Assembly (NCBI RefSeq): GCF_000069185.1
Contig: NC_010397.1
Location: 4,278,001-4,342,000, forward strand
Length of the DNA stretch: 64,000 nucleotides
DNA from: Mycobacteroides abscessus ATCC 19977
Lineage (GTDB): Bacteria > Actinomycetota > Actinomycetes > Mycobacteriales > Mycobacteriaceae
Reading direction: 5' to 3'
Shown: positions 9,687-23,248 of the stretch, piece after piece
Layout: the number at the start of each line of letters is the position of its first letter
How positions within the stretch are numbered: position 1 is the stretch's first letter
Notes under the pieces: model-generated
The model's database searches: none
What the model was told of the DNA's origin: nothing
The model's input: only the letters and a program-made list of their open reading frames with translations
Position numbers and translations under genes: made by a program

Positions 9687-10109
9687 TCAGGGCCAGATCT
9701 GTGGCGGCGCCTCCGGGTACTTCGCCTTCCAACCCTCCCAGGGCACGTCGGTAGGCCCGATCGCGCTCTCCAGGATCGACCACTTGGGGCCCGTCTTTTT
9801 CAGCAGGCCGTCGTAGCGCTTCGACTTGCCGCCATTGGCCGCGGCCTCGGCGAATGGCGTCCCGCTGTAGTCGACGGGCTGGCCGTTGGTGTCCTGTAGT
9901 TGGCCGTCGAGAAACGCCCAGTCGCCGGCGCGATGGAAATTCCGCACCTCGAGCTTCACCGGTTTGCCCAGGTCAGCCTCGATGCGGGCGAGCGCCGCCG
10001 CGACCACCTCGTTACGGTCATCCGGCCCGCTCTCGGATTTCTCGGTGCCACAGGCACTCATCAGCAGGCTGGTGATCATCGCCAGCACAAGAAACAGATG
10101 GACGCGCAT
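9687..10109 (-). CDS. small lipoprotein of unknown function
   Basis: This 140-residue protein begins with a lipoprotein signal peptide and lipobox LMSAC (Cys at residue 20). The mature part has VVAAALARIEADLGKPVKLEV, a W-containing strand (HRAGDWAFLDGQLQD) and ends with WEGWKAKYPEAPPQIWP. This shape is seen in small secreted mycobacterial proteins of unknown role. It is probably membrane-anchored on the outer face. It lies 10 bases downstream of mutT3 on the same strand and may be co-transcribed. No catalytic motif is visible. Confidence 0.8.
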   Translation of the reverse strand: MRVHLFLVLAMITSLLMSACGTEKSESGPDDRNEVVAAALARIEADLGKPVKLEVRNFHRAGDWAFLDGQLQDTNGQPVDYSGTPFAEAAANGGKSKRYDGLLKKTGPKWSILESAIGPTDVPWEGWKAKYPEAPPQIWP

Positions 10110-10119
10110 GGGTAAAACG

Positions 10120-10677
10120 CTACGGCAGCTGCCAGGCGTAACGACCGGATTCGAGCTCGACGGTGCCCGCCCCGGTGAACCCGTTTGATGCATGCGGCAA
10201 CGTCTCAACGACCCGCAGCAGCGGCCACGACGACTTGAAACCGGGATGCAGGCGCATCCCCTCGATCTTTTCCTCGGGCACCCAGCGCAGCTCGGTGCTC
10301 TCGTGGTTGGCAGCCGTCGGTAACAATTCGGCGGCATCGGCAATCACCGTGGTGTATGTCCAATGTGCCTGACCGTCAATACGTTTCGTCACCACCGAAG
10401 ACCGGACGGTCATGACGGCGGGATCGACGCCGGCCTCCTCGGCCGCCTCTCGGAGTGCCGCCTCCTCGGCGGATTCATGGCTGTCGCGCGCACCTCCAGG
10501 CAACGCCCACGTGCCACCCTGATGACTCCACCAGGCGCGGTGTTGCAGCAGGACAGCGGGCTGTCCGTTAGGTAGCGGCGCACGCAGCAGCAACCCCGCC
10601 GCGCCAAATCTCCCCCAGAATCGTGCACCCGAGTCAGCGACCACCCATCCGTCACCGTCGCCACGCACAGAGTCCAC
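10120..10677 (-). CDS. mutT3: NUDIX hydrolase MutT3
   Basis: This protein is about 185 residues from a GTG at 10677 (a second GTG at 10668 is nearly as good). The N-terminus VRGDGDGWVVADSG and core GRFGAAGLLLRAP match MutT3 of M. tuberculosis. A full Nudix box, GGARDSHESAEEAALREAAEEAGV, sits at about residues 75-98. The family hydrolyses oxidised or other nucleoside triphosphates; MutT3 is assigned to nucleotide-pool sanitation. Both neighbour relations, beside thiE and divergent from glnX, match Rv0413. Upstream ATGs overlap the divergent gene and were rejected. Confidence 0.88.
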   Translation of the reverse strand: MDSVRGDGDGWVVADSGARFWGRFGAAGLLLRAPLPNGQPAVLLQHRAWWSHQGGTWALPGGARDSHESAEEAALREAAEEAGVDPAVMTVRSSVVTKRIDGQAHWTYTTVIADAAELLPTAANHESTELRWVPEEKIEGMRLHPGFKSSWPLLRVVETLPHASNGFTGAGTVELESGRYAWQLP

Positions 10678-10745
10678 AGTAGAGCCACCGAAACCTAAAT
10701 ATGCTCTTAGACTTCCTGTTAAGGCCGGGAGAGGAAGGGTAAGAG

Positions 10746-12070
10746 GTGACTGTCGGGACGACGCGGTTAGCGCACCCGTCGACCGAGCCCGTCGGCGCGA
10801 CGACACGCATCGCGCCAGCTCATCCCTGGTGGTGGTTTCTCAAGTCCACACCCGGCAAGATTCTGATGCTCGGTATCGCCCTCGCCGCAGCTGGCGTGCT
10901 GTCCGCGGTCGCCACCTCGGCGAGCGTGCAAAACCGGCAAGAAGCCCTCAGCACGGTGCTCAACCACACCGAACCGCTGGCCTACTCGGCCGGACAGCTG
11001 TACAGCACGCTGTCGGTTGCCGATGCCGCGGCGACCACCGCCTTCATTGCGGGTACCGAACCGCAGAGTGTGCGAGAACGGTATGAGCAGGCAATCACCG
11101 ACGCATCGACCGCGCTCGTCGCGGCGTCCAGTGGACTCACCGACAGACCGATGCAGGAGCTACTCAGCAGAATCAACGCCGAGCTGTCGGTCTACACGGG
11201 ACTGATCGAGACGGCACGCACCAACAACCGGGCGAGCAATCCCGTCGGCGCCTCGTACCTGAGCGAGGCGTCCTCGCTGATGCAGCGCACGATCCTCCCC
11301 GACGCACAGCTTCTCTACGAGGAAACCGCGAATCGCGCGGATCAGGAGACCAGCGCATCCACTCGGGTGCCCTTCCCGGTGATCCTCATCGTGCTGAGCA
11401 CCATGATCGCGGGTGTCCTGGGTCATCGGTGGTTGTCCAAGAGGACGCGGCGCATGATCAATCCCGGCATGCTGGCCGGCGGATTGGCTCTGCTACTTAT
11501 GGTGGTTTGGGTGGGTATCGCCCTTGCCGTCTCCGCCTCGTTGGGCACCGAGGCACGCAACGGCGGCGCGCACTCGCTGAAGACCATCACCCAACTGGTC
11601 ATCTCCGCCCAACAAGCACGTGCCGACGAGACGCTTGCATTGATCCGCCGCGGGGACGAGAACGTCCGGAAGAAGTCGTATTACGACCGCATCGACGAGA
11701 TGGACCGCAAGATAGGCGAATACCTGTCGAATCCCGATGCCATCGCGCGGTCCGACCTCGAGCACGCACAGCAGCTCCTCACCCGATGGCGGCAGGCCGA
11801 CGACCGGATCAACGCATATATCGGTGTCGGGAATTACCAAGCCGCCACCCAGGTGGCCCTGGGCAACAGCGACTCGGATTCCACACCCGCCTTCGACAGC
11901 CTCGACACGTCATTGCGCAGCGCGGTGCAGGACAGCCGTCGCCAGCTCCGGTCCGGGGTGCTCAACGCCGAACGTGCCTTGACGCTCTCCTCCGCGGGCG
12001 CGCTGATCCTCTCCGTGGGCGGCGCGATATGCGTGGGGGTCGGCCTGTGGCCGCGTCTGAGCGAGTACCG

Positions 12071-12074
<4 letters not shown>
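10746..12074 (+). CDS. glnX: GlnX, transmembrane partner of the GlnH-PknG sensing pathway
   Basis: This 442-residue membrane protein starts at GTG 10746 after AGAGGAAGGG. Hydrophobic segments lie near residues 36-58, 210-226, 240-264 and 412-434. They enclose two long extracytoplasmic helical regions, a four-helix sensory layout similar to chemoreceptor ligand domains. It corresponds to Rv0412c, reported as GlnX: it relays aspartate/glutamate binding by GlnH to the kinase PknG. The glnH start overlaps its stop by four bases (ATGA), so the three genes are translationally coupled. Charged residues in the last TM loop (KRTRR) face the cytoplasm. The role is taken from that work, not from a motif. 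Confidence 0.88.
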
Positions 12075-15315
<3,241 letters not shown>

Positions 15316-15335
15316 CTCATCGGCGCCAGGGCGGG

Positions 15336-16454
15336 TCAGATCGCTTCCACCGCGGCACGCGCGATCGCCAGCTCCTCATTGGTGGGCACCACGAGTACCG
15401 TCACCCGTGAGGAGTCGGTGGAGATGCGGCGAGCCTCACCGGACCGCACCTGGTTACGCGCGGCGTCGATCTCGATACCGAACACTTCCAGCCCCGCCAG
15501 GGCATCGGCCCGCAGCAACGCGTCGTTCTCCCCTGCCCCGGCGGTGAACGAAATGACGTCGGCGCCACCCAATGTCGCGATGTAGGCACCGATGTACTTA
15601 CGCAACCGGTGCACATACACGTTGTAGGCAAGCTGGGCCGCGGCATCACCGGCATCGATCAAACGGTGCACCTCACGAAAGTCATTGGCACCACACAACC
15701 CAAGCATGCCCGACCGTCTGTTGAACACCGTGTCGATCTCGTCGATGCTCATGCCGTGACGGGCCAGGTGGAACACGATGCCTGCGTCGATATCACCGGT
15801 GCGGGTGCCCATCACCAACCCCTCCAGCGGGGTCAGGCCCATCGAGGTTTCCACCGCGCGGCCGCGCAGAATCGCCGACGCCGACGCCCCGTTGCCCAGA
15901 TGCAGCACGATCTGGTTGATGTCGGCATACCCACGCCCCAGGAAGGCCGCGGCCTGCTGCGACACATACTGGTGCGAGGTACCGTGAAACCCGTAGCGAC
16001 GGATGCCATATCGCTCTGCGACAGCACGATCCAGCGCGTAGATGGCCGCCGCCGGTGGCAGGCCGAAGAAGAACGCGGTGTCGAAAACCGCCACCTGCGG
16101 CACATCCGGGAGCAGGCGCCGCGCCACCTCGATGCCCTGTACCCCGGCCGGGTTGTGTAGCGGTGCCAGGGAAGACAGCTCGGCGATCTGCGCGACCACC
16201 GCGTCGTCAAGCACCGTCGGTTCGTGAAACTTCTGGCCCCCGTGCACTACACGGTGACCGACTACCACCACATCACCGGTGTCGATGGAGTCGAAGACCA
16301 GCCGCAACGCCTCTTCGTGGTTGCCGATCTCCTCCTCGCCGATGCGCTCCACCAGTCCGTGAGCAATCACTCGGCCCGATTCCGGCTCGATGAGCTGATA
16401 CTTGACCGAGGACGAGCCGCAGTTGAGGACCAGAACAGACCCGCCGGCGCTCAC
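15336..16454 (-). CDS. ackA: acetate kinase
   Basis: This 372-residue ASKHA-fold kinase interconverts acetate + ATP and acetyl phosphate + ADP. It begins [15 protein letters not shown] (phosphate 1 loop), with [27 protein letters not shown] (catalytic His and Arg), LHLGNGASA and [18 protein letters not shown]. The C-terminus [15 protein letters not shown] is typical. The GTG start overlaps the pta stop by four bases, so both are made from one message. Ends 20 bases from the convergent pknG. Confidence 0.97.
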   Translation of the reverse strand: MSAGGSVLVLNCGSSSVKYQLIEPESGRVIAHGLVERIGEEEIGNHEEALRLVFDSIDTGDVVVVGHRVVHGGQKFHEPTVLDDAVVAQIAELSSLAPLHNPAGVQGIEVARRLLPDVPQVAVFDTAFFFGLPPAAAIYALDRAVAERYGIRRYGFHGTSHQYVSQQAAAFLGRGYADINQIVLHLGNGASASAILRGRAVETSMGLTPLEGLVMGTRTGDIDAGIVFHLARHGMSIDEIDTVFNRRSGMLGLCGANDFREVHRLIDAGDAAAQLAYNVYVHRLRKYIGAYIATLGGADVISFTAGAGENDALLRADALAGLEVFGIEIDAARNQVRSGEARRISTDSSRVTVLVVPTNEELAIARAAVEAI

Positions 16455-18532
16455 GATTGTTTCCTTTCCTGTGCCTGGATTGCGGTGATGGCCACGGTGT
16501 TGACGATGTCCTCCACCAACGCCCCGCGTGAAAGGTCGTTGATGGGCTTACGCAGCCCCTGCAGCACGGGTCCGATGGCGACGGCACCGGCGCTGCGTTG
16601 CACCGCCTTGTAGGTGTTGTTCCCGGTATTGAGGTCGGGGAAAATCAGCACCGTCGCACGGCCCGCCACCGGGGAATCGGGCATCTTGGTGGCCGCCACC
16701 GACGGCTCGACCGCCGCGTCGTATTGGATGGGCCCCTCGACGAGCAGCTCGGGTTGCCGCGAACGAACCAACTCCGTTGCGATACGCACCTTTTCCACAT
16801 CCGCGCCGCTTCCCGACGACCCGGTGGAGTAGGACAGCATCGCCACCCGGGGATCGATGCCGAACTGCGCGGCGGTCCGCGCCGACGAGATGGCGATATC
16901 GGCCAGCTGCTCGGAGGTTGGATCGGGCACGATGGCGCAGTCTCCGTACGCCAGCACCCGATCGGCCAGGCACATCAGGAAGATGCTGGACACCGTGGAA
17001 ACACCGGACGTCGTCCTTATGACTTCGAACGCCGGCCTAATCGTATGCGCGGTGGTGTGCGCCGCACCGGAGACCATGCCATCGACGATGTCGTTGTACA
17101 CCAGCATGGTGCCGAAATACGAGACGTTACGCATGATTTCACGTGCCCGATCGGGCGTCATGCCCTTGTGCTTACGCAGCTCGAAGTACTGGTCCGCGAA
17201 CTTCTCGGCCAGATCGCTGGTCTTGGGACTGACAACGAGCGCGTTCGAGATGTCGACACCGAGCTCGGCGGCACGGGAGCGGATTTCGGCCTCTTCGCCC
17301 AGGATCGTCAGGTCGGCGACCTGACGCTGCAATAGCCGGCCGGCGGCCTTGAGAATCCTGTCGTCGTCGCCCTCGGGCAACACGATGCGCTTGCGGTTGT
17401 CGCGTGCCCGGTCCAGCAGCTGGTACTCGAACATCTGCGGCGTGGTAACCGACGGTATCGGGATAGCGAGCTGCGCAACGAGATCCGCGCCATCCACGTA
17501 CCTGTCCATCAGCGCGAGCGCGGTATCGATCTTGCGCGCAGAAGCCACCGTCACCCGGCCACGCGCATGCGCGGCCGCGCTCGCGGTCTCGAAGGTGCCG
17601 GAGTCCGTCTCGATGATCGGCAACCGCAGCCCGATACCGTCCACCAGATCTGCGATGCGCGGGTGCAGCTTGAGCCCACCATTCAAGATGATGGCCGATA
17701 GCGACGGAAAGCCTTCTGCCACATGCGCACTTGCCACGGCGAGTAGTACGTCCGAGCGGTCCGCGGGGAAGATGACGGCCTGGCCCTCCTTGAGCCGCTC
17801 CAGGCAATGTTCTGCTGTCATGCCCGCGACCATGAAGCTGGTGGCCTCGCGGGAGAGCAGTGCCTCGTCACCACTGACCAGGGACCCTTTGACCGCTTTC
17901 ATGAGTTCCTCGACCGACGGCGAGACCAACAGCGGTACCTCGGGCAACACCCAGGCCGGCTTATCGAACCGCGCCAGGGCCTGGCGCACCTCGTCCAGTT
18001 GGCCGGGGTTGCAGCGGTTGGCGACGATAGCGGCGGTGTGTGCGCGCTGCGCCTTGAGCTCGCCCAGACAGACCTCGGCCAGCGCCGCCACCTCGTCGGG
18101 CGTCCGATCGAATCCCTTGATGGTCAACAGGACCGGTGCGCCGAGGTTGACCGCGATGCGGGCATTGGTGCCCAGCTCGCTGGGGCTCGCGACATCGGTG
18201 TAGTCACTACCGACGATCACCACAGCGTCGCAGCGCTCCGCGACCGCGTGATATCTGTCCACGATCTGGGCGATTGCCGCATCCGGGTCCTGATGGACGT
18301 CGTGGTACGAGACACCAAGGCAGTCCTCATACGCGATATCGGCAGTACTCTGCTCCAACAGCAATTCCAGGATGTAGTCCACGCTTTCCCCGGACCGCGC
18401 GATGGGGCGGAACACACCCACACGCGCCACCGACGCGGCCAGCCGATGCATTACGCCCAGGGCCACCGTGGACTTTCCGGTGTCCCCTTCGGGCGAGGCA
18501 ATATAAATACTCGATGCCTTGGGCTGGGTCAT
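16451..18532 (-). CDS. pta: phosphate acetyltransferase, long form
   Basis: This 693-residue protein is the E. coli-type long Pta. The N-terminal P-loop-like domain begins with [14 protein letters not shown], followed by a DRTGG-type middle domain (about 210-330). The catalytic PTA domain occupies about residues 370-690: [50 protein letters not shown] and [10 protein letters not shown]. It exchanges acetyl-CoA and acetyl phosphate. It is coupled to ackA by a four-base overlap and its own ATG overlaps the mannosidase stop by four bases. Confidence 0.97.
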   Translation of the reverse strand: MTQPKASSIYIASPEGDTGKSTVALGVMHRLAASVARVGVFRPIARSGESVDYILELLLEQSTADIAYEDCLGVSYHDVHQDPDAAIAQIVDRYHAVAERCDAVVIVGSDYTDVASPSELGTNARIAVNLGAPVLLTIKGFDRTPDEVAALAEVCLGELKAQRAHTAAIVANRCNPGQLDEVRQALARFDKPAWVLPEVPLLVSPSVEELMKAVKGSLVSGDEALLSREATSFMVAGMTAEHCLERLKEGQAVIFPADRSDVLLAVASAHVAEGFPSLSAIILNGGLKLHPRIADLVDGIGLRLPIIETDSGTFETASAAAHARGRVTVASARKIDTALALMDRYVDGADLVAQLAIPIPSVTTPQMFEYQLLDRARDNRKRIVLPEGDDDRILKAAGRLLQRQVADLTILGEEAEIRSRAAELGVDISNALVVSPKTSDLAEKFADQYFELRKHKGMTPDRAREIMRNVSYFGTMLVYNDIVDGMVSGAAHTTAHTIRPAFEVIRTTSGVSTVSSIFLMCLADRVLAYGDCAIVPDPTSEQLADIAISSARTAAQFGIDPRVAMLSYSTGSSGSGADVEKVRIATELVRSRQPELLVEGPIQYDAAVEPSVAATKMPDSPVAGRATVLIFPDLNTGNNTYKAVQRSAGAVAIGPVLQGLRKPINDLSRGALVEDIVNTVAITAIQAQERKQS

Positions 18533-21522
18533 GCGCGCCTTTCTACGCTGGGAAATCGCAGCGTGAGGATCTTGAACGGTCGGAGTGTCAGATGAATCTC
18601 GTCTCCGTTGAAACTAACAGTGCCGGACTCGTCTATCGGACGCTCCAGCAGGTCCGTGACGATCGGCTGTCCGTGACCGAAGTTGCTGCGCAGGGTGGCC
18701 TCCGCCCGTCCGCCGCGAGATTCATAGAGCCGCACCACGACATCGCCCGAGCCATCCAGCGCGAGCTTCACCGATTCCACGACAACGGCCGGGTTATCCA
18801 GACTGATCAGCGGCTCAACGGCGTCCACGGCGCCGTTGACGATTCGCGGATCGAGGTTGCGGCGATATCCCTCCTCGACCGCGTCGCCGATCGTCGCCCC
18901 GGGGCGCACCGAGAACTGCAGCCGGTGACGCCCCTGGTCGCAGTCGGGGTCGGGGAAGAGCGGCGCGCGCAACAGGGACATCCGCACCACGGTGGTGGAC
19001 CCCCGTCGGCTGATGTCGTGGCCGTAGGTCGAGTTGTTGACGACCGCCACCCCGTAGCCGGATTCACCCACATGCACCCAACGGTGCGCACAGATCTCAA
19101 ACTTGGCCTCGTCCCATGAGGTGTTGGCGTGCGTGGGCCGATATACGTGACCGAACTGGGTTTCCGAGGCCGATCGGTCGGCATGCACATCGAACGGGAA
19201 CGAGAGTTTCAGGAGTTTCTCGGATTCGTGCCAATCGATATCGATATCGATGTCGAGCGCCCCGGATCCTTGCCGCAACGTGATTCGTTGCATGACACGG
19301 GAATTCCCGAACGTACGTGCGATGACCAGTGCGTCGTCCACGATCGCGACCGAATCTGCCCCGGCCAGGTCGGTCACGGTGTTCCGGTAGAAGCCATCGA
19401 TATCCCAGGCATCCCACTGGTTAGGCGTGTCTCGGTGCAGTTGCAGCAGGTTTCCGGGTGCGGCCATGGCTTCGCGTCCGCTGACAGCATCGACGAGAGA
19501 GACCAACAGGCCGTCGGCGTCGAAGGTAGCGGCAATAGTCCCGTTGTCCAGCCGGAATCCGCCCGGCGCCGGGGTGGGAGTGACCGGGCGCGGCCGATCG
19601 GCGACGGATGCGCCCAGCGCGGGCACCCCATCGCGAGCGTGTGGCGCGGCATTGAAGACCAGCTTCCGAGCGCCCGTACCCGCCAAGGCTCCGGTCGCGG
19701 CTTCGATAACGGCCTGAAGTCTGTTGGCGATCGCCGCGTAGTTGCGCTCGGCGTCCTTGTGCACCCATGCGATGGAGCTACCGGGCAGGATGTCGTGGAA
19801 CTGCTGCAGCAGCACCAGCTTCCAGATCTCGTCGAGCTCGGCGTACGGATATTCGAAGCCGGTGCGCACCGCGGCCGTGGCCGCCCACAGCTCGGCCTCG
19901 CGCAGTAGATGTTCGCTGCGCCGATTGCCCTGCTTGGTGTTGGCCTGAGAGGTATATGTGCCGCGGTGCAGTTCCAGATACAGCTCACCGGACCAGCGTG
20001 GCGGGTTGGCATATTCGGCCCGCGCGTCCGCGAAGAACTGCGCGGGAGTGCCCAGGGTGACCGTCGGCGATCCCTCCAAAGAGCGCTTTCGTGTTGCGTA
20101 CGCGAGCATTTCACGGGTGGGGCCGCCGCCTCCGTCTCCGTAACCAAAGGGCACCAGCGACATGGTCCCCGCACCGGAATCACGATAGTTGCGCTGGGCG
20201 TGGGCAAGATCACCACCGCCCAGGTCCGAGTTGTAGGTGTCCACCGGCGGGAAGTGCGTGAACACCCCCGTGCCGTCGATCCCCTCCCAGATGAAGGTGT
20301 GATGCGGCATCCGATTCACGGAATTCCACGAAATCTTTTGCGTCAAAAAGTATTCCGAGCCGGACGCGGCGACGATCTGCGGCATCGCCGCGGAGTAGCC
20401 AAAGGAATCGGGCAGCCACACCTCCGGGGTGTCGATTCCGAACTCGTCAAGGAAGAACCGCTTACCCATCACGAACTGCCGGGCCATGGCCTCCGCGCCG
20501 GGCATGTTGGTGTCGGCTTCGACCCACATGCCCCCTACCGGAATGAACTGCCCGGCAGCGACCTTCTCCTTGATGCGGGCGAACAGGCTCGGATACTTGT
20601 CTTTGATCCACGCGTACTGCTGCGCCGAGGAGCACGCGAAGCGGAAATCGGGATGCCGGTCCATCAAATCGACCATGTTGGAGAAGGTTCGCGCACACTT
20701 ACGGACCGTCTCGCGCACGGGCCACAGCCAGGCCGAGTCGATATGCGCGTGACCGACAGCGGTGATCCGGTGGGCACTGGCATACGCCGGACGTGCCAGG
20801 ACGTCGGCCAGCTGCTCGCGTCCAGCTGCCGCGGTGCCCGCGAGATCGTCAGGATCCACCGTGTCCAACATGCGTTCCAGGGCGCGCAGGATCTCGTGGC
20901 GGCGCGGCAGATCCTCGGGGAGGGTGTGCATCAGCCCGTCCAACGTGGCGATGTCCTGTTGCAACCCCCACAGATTCAGGTCTCGCAACGCGAGGTCGAC
21001 ATCACCCAGCCGATACAGCGCGTCCTCACCGCTGGTGGCCTTGTCTCCCAACGGCATCGGCGACCAGAAGTACTTGCCGATATCCGGGTTGGCAGCGGCC
21101 TCGATGTAGAAGTCCACGGGCCCGTCCGGATTGTCGATGGGCACGAAGGCATTGCGCGGTGCGATGCCCTTCACCACGGTGCCGTCCGGCCGATACACCA
21201 GCCCTTCAGCGTTGAATCCCGGCCCGCCGGTGAAACCCAGCTCCACGCGCATTTCGGGGCTGCCCTCGTCCCGGCCGCGCCACGACGGCGGAACGGTCCC
21301 CGTCACATGCAGCCACATGGTCGACCACGGGGGGCCCCACGGCGTCCCGGGGGTGATCTCGTGGAAGTCCTGGCCCACTGCCTCGGCGAACGGCACCGGC
21401 TCGCCGGGTGCGGCCCAGGCGGTCACCGTCAGGGGCGCCGAATCCACATAGACGGCACCGTTCAGGCGTTTGTCGACAAAGCGCCGAATGCGGTCCTCAA
21501 CGATCCGCCGATCGTCATGCAT
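18529..21522 (-). CDS. GH38 alpha-mannosidase
   Basis: This 997-residue cytoplasmic protein has no signal peptide. The catalytic domain (about residues 250-520) has GHAHIDSAWLWPVRET, the GH38 zinc site (His-x-Asp). GGMWVEADTNMPGAEA and WLPDSFGYSAAMPQI contribute the catalytic Asp region, and LQQFHDILPGSSIAWVHKDAE the helical segment with another zinc His. The C-terminal beta-sandwich domains follow. Rv0648 is the M. tuberculosis homologue. It hydrolyses alpha-mannosides, perhaps recycled mannan or lipomannan pieces. The ATG at 21522 follows GGAGGA. It overlaps pta by four bases, an unexpected pairing. Confidence 0.93.
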   Translation of the reverse strand: MHDDRRIVEDRIRRFVDKRLNGAVYVDSAPLTVTAWAAPGEPVPFAEAVGQDFHEITPGTPWGPPWSTMWLHVTGTVPPSWRGRDEGSPEMRVELGFTGGPGFNAEGLVYRPDGTVVKGIAPRNAFVPIDNPDGPVDFYIEAAANPDIGKYFWSPMPLGDKATSGEDALYRLGDVDLALRDLNLWGLQQDIATLDGLMHTLPEDLPRRHEILRALERMLDTVDPDDLAGTAAAGREQLADVLARPAYASAHRITAVGHAHIDSAWLWPVRETVRKCARTFSNMVDLMDRHPDFRFACSSAQQYAWIKDKYPSLFARIKEKVAAGQFIPVGGMWVEADTNMPGAEAMARQFVMGKRFFLDEFGIDTPEVWLPDSFGYSAAMPQIVAASGSEYFLTQKISWNSVNRMPHHTFIWEGIDGTGVFTHFPPVDTYNSDLGGGDLAHAQRNYRDSGAGTMSLVPFGYGDGGGGPTREMLAYATRKRSLEGSPTVTLGTPAQFFADARAEYANPPRWSGELYLELHRGTYTSQANTKQGNRRSEHLLREAELWAATAAVRTGFEYPYAELDEIWKLVLLQQFHDILPGSSIAWVHKDAERNYAAIANRLQAVIEAATGALAGTGARKLVFNAAPHARDGVPALGASVADRPRPVTPTPAPGGFRLDNGTIAATFDADGLLVSLVDAVSGREAMAAPGNLLQLHRDTPNQWDAWDIDGFYRNTVTDLAGADSVAIVDDALVIARTFGNSRVMQRITLRQGSGALDIDIDIDWHESEKLLKLSFPFDVHADRSASETQFGHVYRPTHANTSWDEAKFEICAHRWVHVGESGYGVAVVNNSTYGHDISRRGSTTVVRMSLLRAPLFPDPDCDQGRHRLQFSVRPGATIGDAVEEGYRRNLDPRIVNGAVDAVEPLISLDNPAVVVESVKLALDGSGDVVVRLYESRGGRAEATLRSNFGHGQPIVTDLLERPIDESGTVSFNGDEIHLTLRPFKILTLRFPSVERRA

Positions 21523-21540
21523 GGGCTTCCTCCGGCTCCG

Positions 21541-21723
21541 TTATCCACGCGCTGAACACAGGTATCCCACGCCATGCCGATGAGTGCCTTCGGTCGCCGG
21601 GGCGATCAGCGCCTGTGACAGCCACAGTCCCAGCGGCGACGCCACGCTCTGTGCACGGAGCAACGGCGGGTTGAACCGCGCGGCGTACGCGGAAACCAAC
21701 ACCGTTGTACCAATGCCTGGCAT
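21541..21723 (-). pseudogene. 60-codon reading frame, probable gene remnant or small hypothetical protein
   Basis: An ATG at 21723 opens a 60-residue frame with a folded-looking first half (TTVLVSAYAARFNPPLL, then SVASPLGLWLSQALIAPATEG) and a tail that looks like an unrelated frame (THRHGVGYLCSARG). No ribosome binding site precedes it. It lies 18 bases upstream of the mannosidase and 30 bases downstream of the Ddn-like gene on the same strand. I read it as the 5' remnant of a longer gene that lost its 3' part. It could instead be a genuine short protein. No family was recognised. Confidence 0.3.
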
Positions 21724-21753
21724 GTCCGAACTCTATCGGCTAACTAAATCGCT

Positions 21754-22104
21754 CTAGACGCTCTCGCCAAGACGGACGGTCACCGTCACGCGGCCGTTGT
21801 CGTCTTTTCTCGCGATTCCGTACCCGGGCACGTCGACACCGTTGAGTCGAAGCTGTAGCGGCCTGCCCTCACCGAGGAAGTTTCGCCACCACGTCTTGGA
21901 TTCGGGGATGCCGACCCAGATGACGATGTCGTCTCCCGAGCGCCAATAGTTGACCGGGGTACTGAAGATCTGGCCCGAACGCCGGCCCGTGTAGGTGACC
22001 ACCGTGAAGTACCGACCCGCCAGGCTGCGCAGCCCCGGCACGTTCAACGCCATCACCGGCACGGTGTTCACCGCGTCGACAAAGCGTCGAAATAGCGAGC
22101 TCAT
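21754..22104 (-). CDS. deazaflavin (F420)-dependent nitroreductase-like protein, Ddn/DUF385 family
   Basis: This 116-residue split-barrel protein contains TYTGRRSGQIFSTPVNYWRSGDD, the Ddn-family F420 phosphate- and ring-binding region. The next part, GIPESKTWWRNFLGEGRPLQLRLNG, is the conserved WWxNL-type segment. The short length fits the basic family fold without the membrane-binding tail of Ddn. Family members use reduced F420 for quinone or other reductions. It lies 28 bases downstream of fgd1, the enzyme that regenerates reduced F420, so the pair could act together. The substrate is unknown. Confidence 0.8.
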   Translation of the reverse strand: MSSLFRRFVDAVNTVPVMALNVPGLRSLAGRYFTVVTYTGRRSGQIFSTPVNYWRSGDDIVIWVGIPESKTWWRNFLGEGRPLQLRLNGVDVPGYGIARKDDNGRVTVTVRLGESV

Positions 22105-22132
22105 CGGTGCCTAATGATCCTCATGCCCCCAA

Positions 22133-23146
22133 TCATCCGAGCTTTCGCAGACGGGGTTCGAGGTCCGTCTTGAACAGCTCGAGGAACCGCTTCTGATCGT
22201 GGCCCGGCGCGTGGAACACCAGGTGGTTCAGGCCCCAGCCGACATAGTCGGCAACCTTCTCGACCGCCTCATCCGGATCCGAGGCGACGATCCAGCGCTT
22301 GGCAACCTGCTCGATGGGCAGCTCGTCGGCGGCGCGCTCCATCTCGATCGGATCGTGGATGCTGTGCTTCTGCTCGGGGGTCAGCGACAACGGCGCCCAG
22401 AAGCGGGTGTTCTCCAGCGCCTTGTCCGGATCCGGGTCGTAGGAAATCTTGATCTCGATCATCCGGTCGATGTCGTCGAAGCTGCGCTCGGCCAGCGCGG
22501 CGCCTTCACGGACGGCGGGGATGAGCTTGCCGGAGTACAGCTCCTCGCCCTTGCCCGAGGTACAGATGAATCCGTCTCCCGCCCGCCCGGCGTACTTCGC
22601 GACGACGGCACCGCCCGCGGCGATGTAGACCGGGATGCCGCCCTCGGGCACGTCGTAGATGGCGGCGCCCTGGGTGCGGTAGTACTCGCCCTCGAAGTCG
22701 ACACGCTCACCGGTCCACAGCTCGCGCATGAGCCGGACCGACTCACGCAGCCGCGCGAAACGCTCCTTGAACTCCGGCCACTCGCCGATGTATCCGGTGG
22801 CGATCTCGTTGAGGGCCTCACCGGTGCCGACTCCCAGGAAGATGCGGCCCGGGTACAGGCACCCCATGGTGGCGAAGGCTTGGGCGGTGACGGCCGGGTT
22901 ATAGCGGAAGGTCGGAGTCAGCACCGAGGTGCCCAGCTGCAACCGCTGGGTGCGCTCGCCGACGGCGGTCATCCAGGCCAGCGAAAACGGGGCATGTCCG
23001 CCGTTGTACCGCCACGGCTGGAAGTGATCGCTCACGGTGGCGCTGTCGAAACCGTGTGACTCGGTGGCGACCGCCAACTCCACGAGCTCACGCGGCGCGA
23101 ACTGCTCCGCCGATGCCTTGTATCCCAGCTTCAGTTCCCGTGCCAT
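22133..23146 (-). CDS. fgd1: F420-dependent glucose-6-phosphate dehydrogenase
   Basis: This 337-residue luciferase-like TIM barrel oxidises glucose 6-phosphate to 6-phosphogluconolactone while reducing coenzyme F420. [16 protein letters not shown] at the start, [14 protein letters not shown] (with the catalytic His and Trp), [10 protein letters not shown], and [11 protein letters not shown] are near-identical to known mycobacterial Fgd1. It is the main source of F420H2, needed for activating nitroimidazole prodrugs. It is the first gene of a minus-strand run leading to pta and ackA, as in M. tuberculosis, but here with extra genes inserted. Confidence 0.96.
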
Positions 23147-23248
23147 CCGCGCGCTCCTCGCGTCATAGGGTGCTTACCGCTCTTCGCGCAAGCGGCTCAT
23201 CGCAAGTTCTCCAACCACCCTAACCAAGGACTCATTACTCTCTATTTC

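Noticed and set aside
19909-21555. A 548-codon open frame opposite the alpha-mannosidase
   Set aside because: Same shadow effect; the mannosidase motifs on the other strand are unambiguous.
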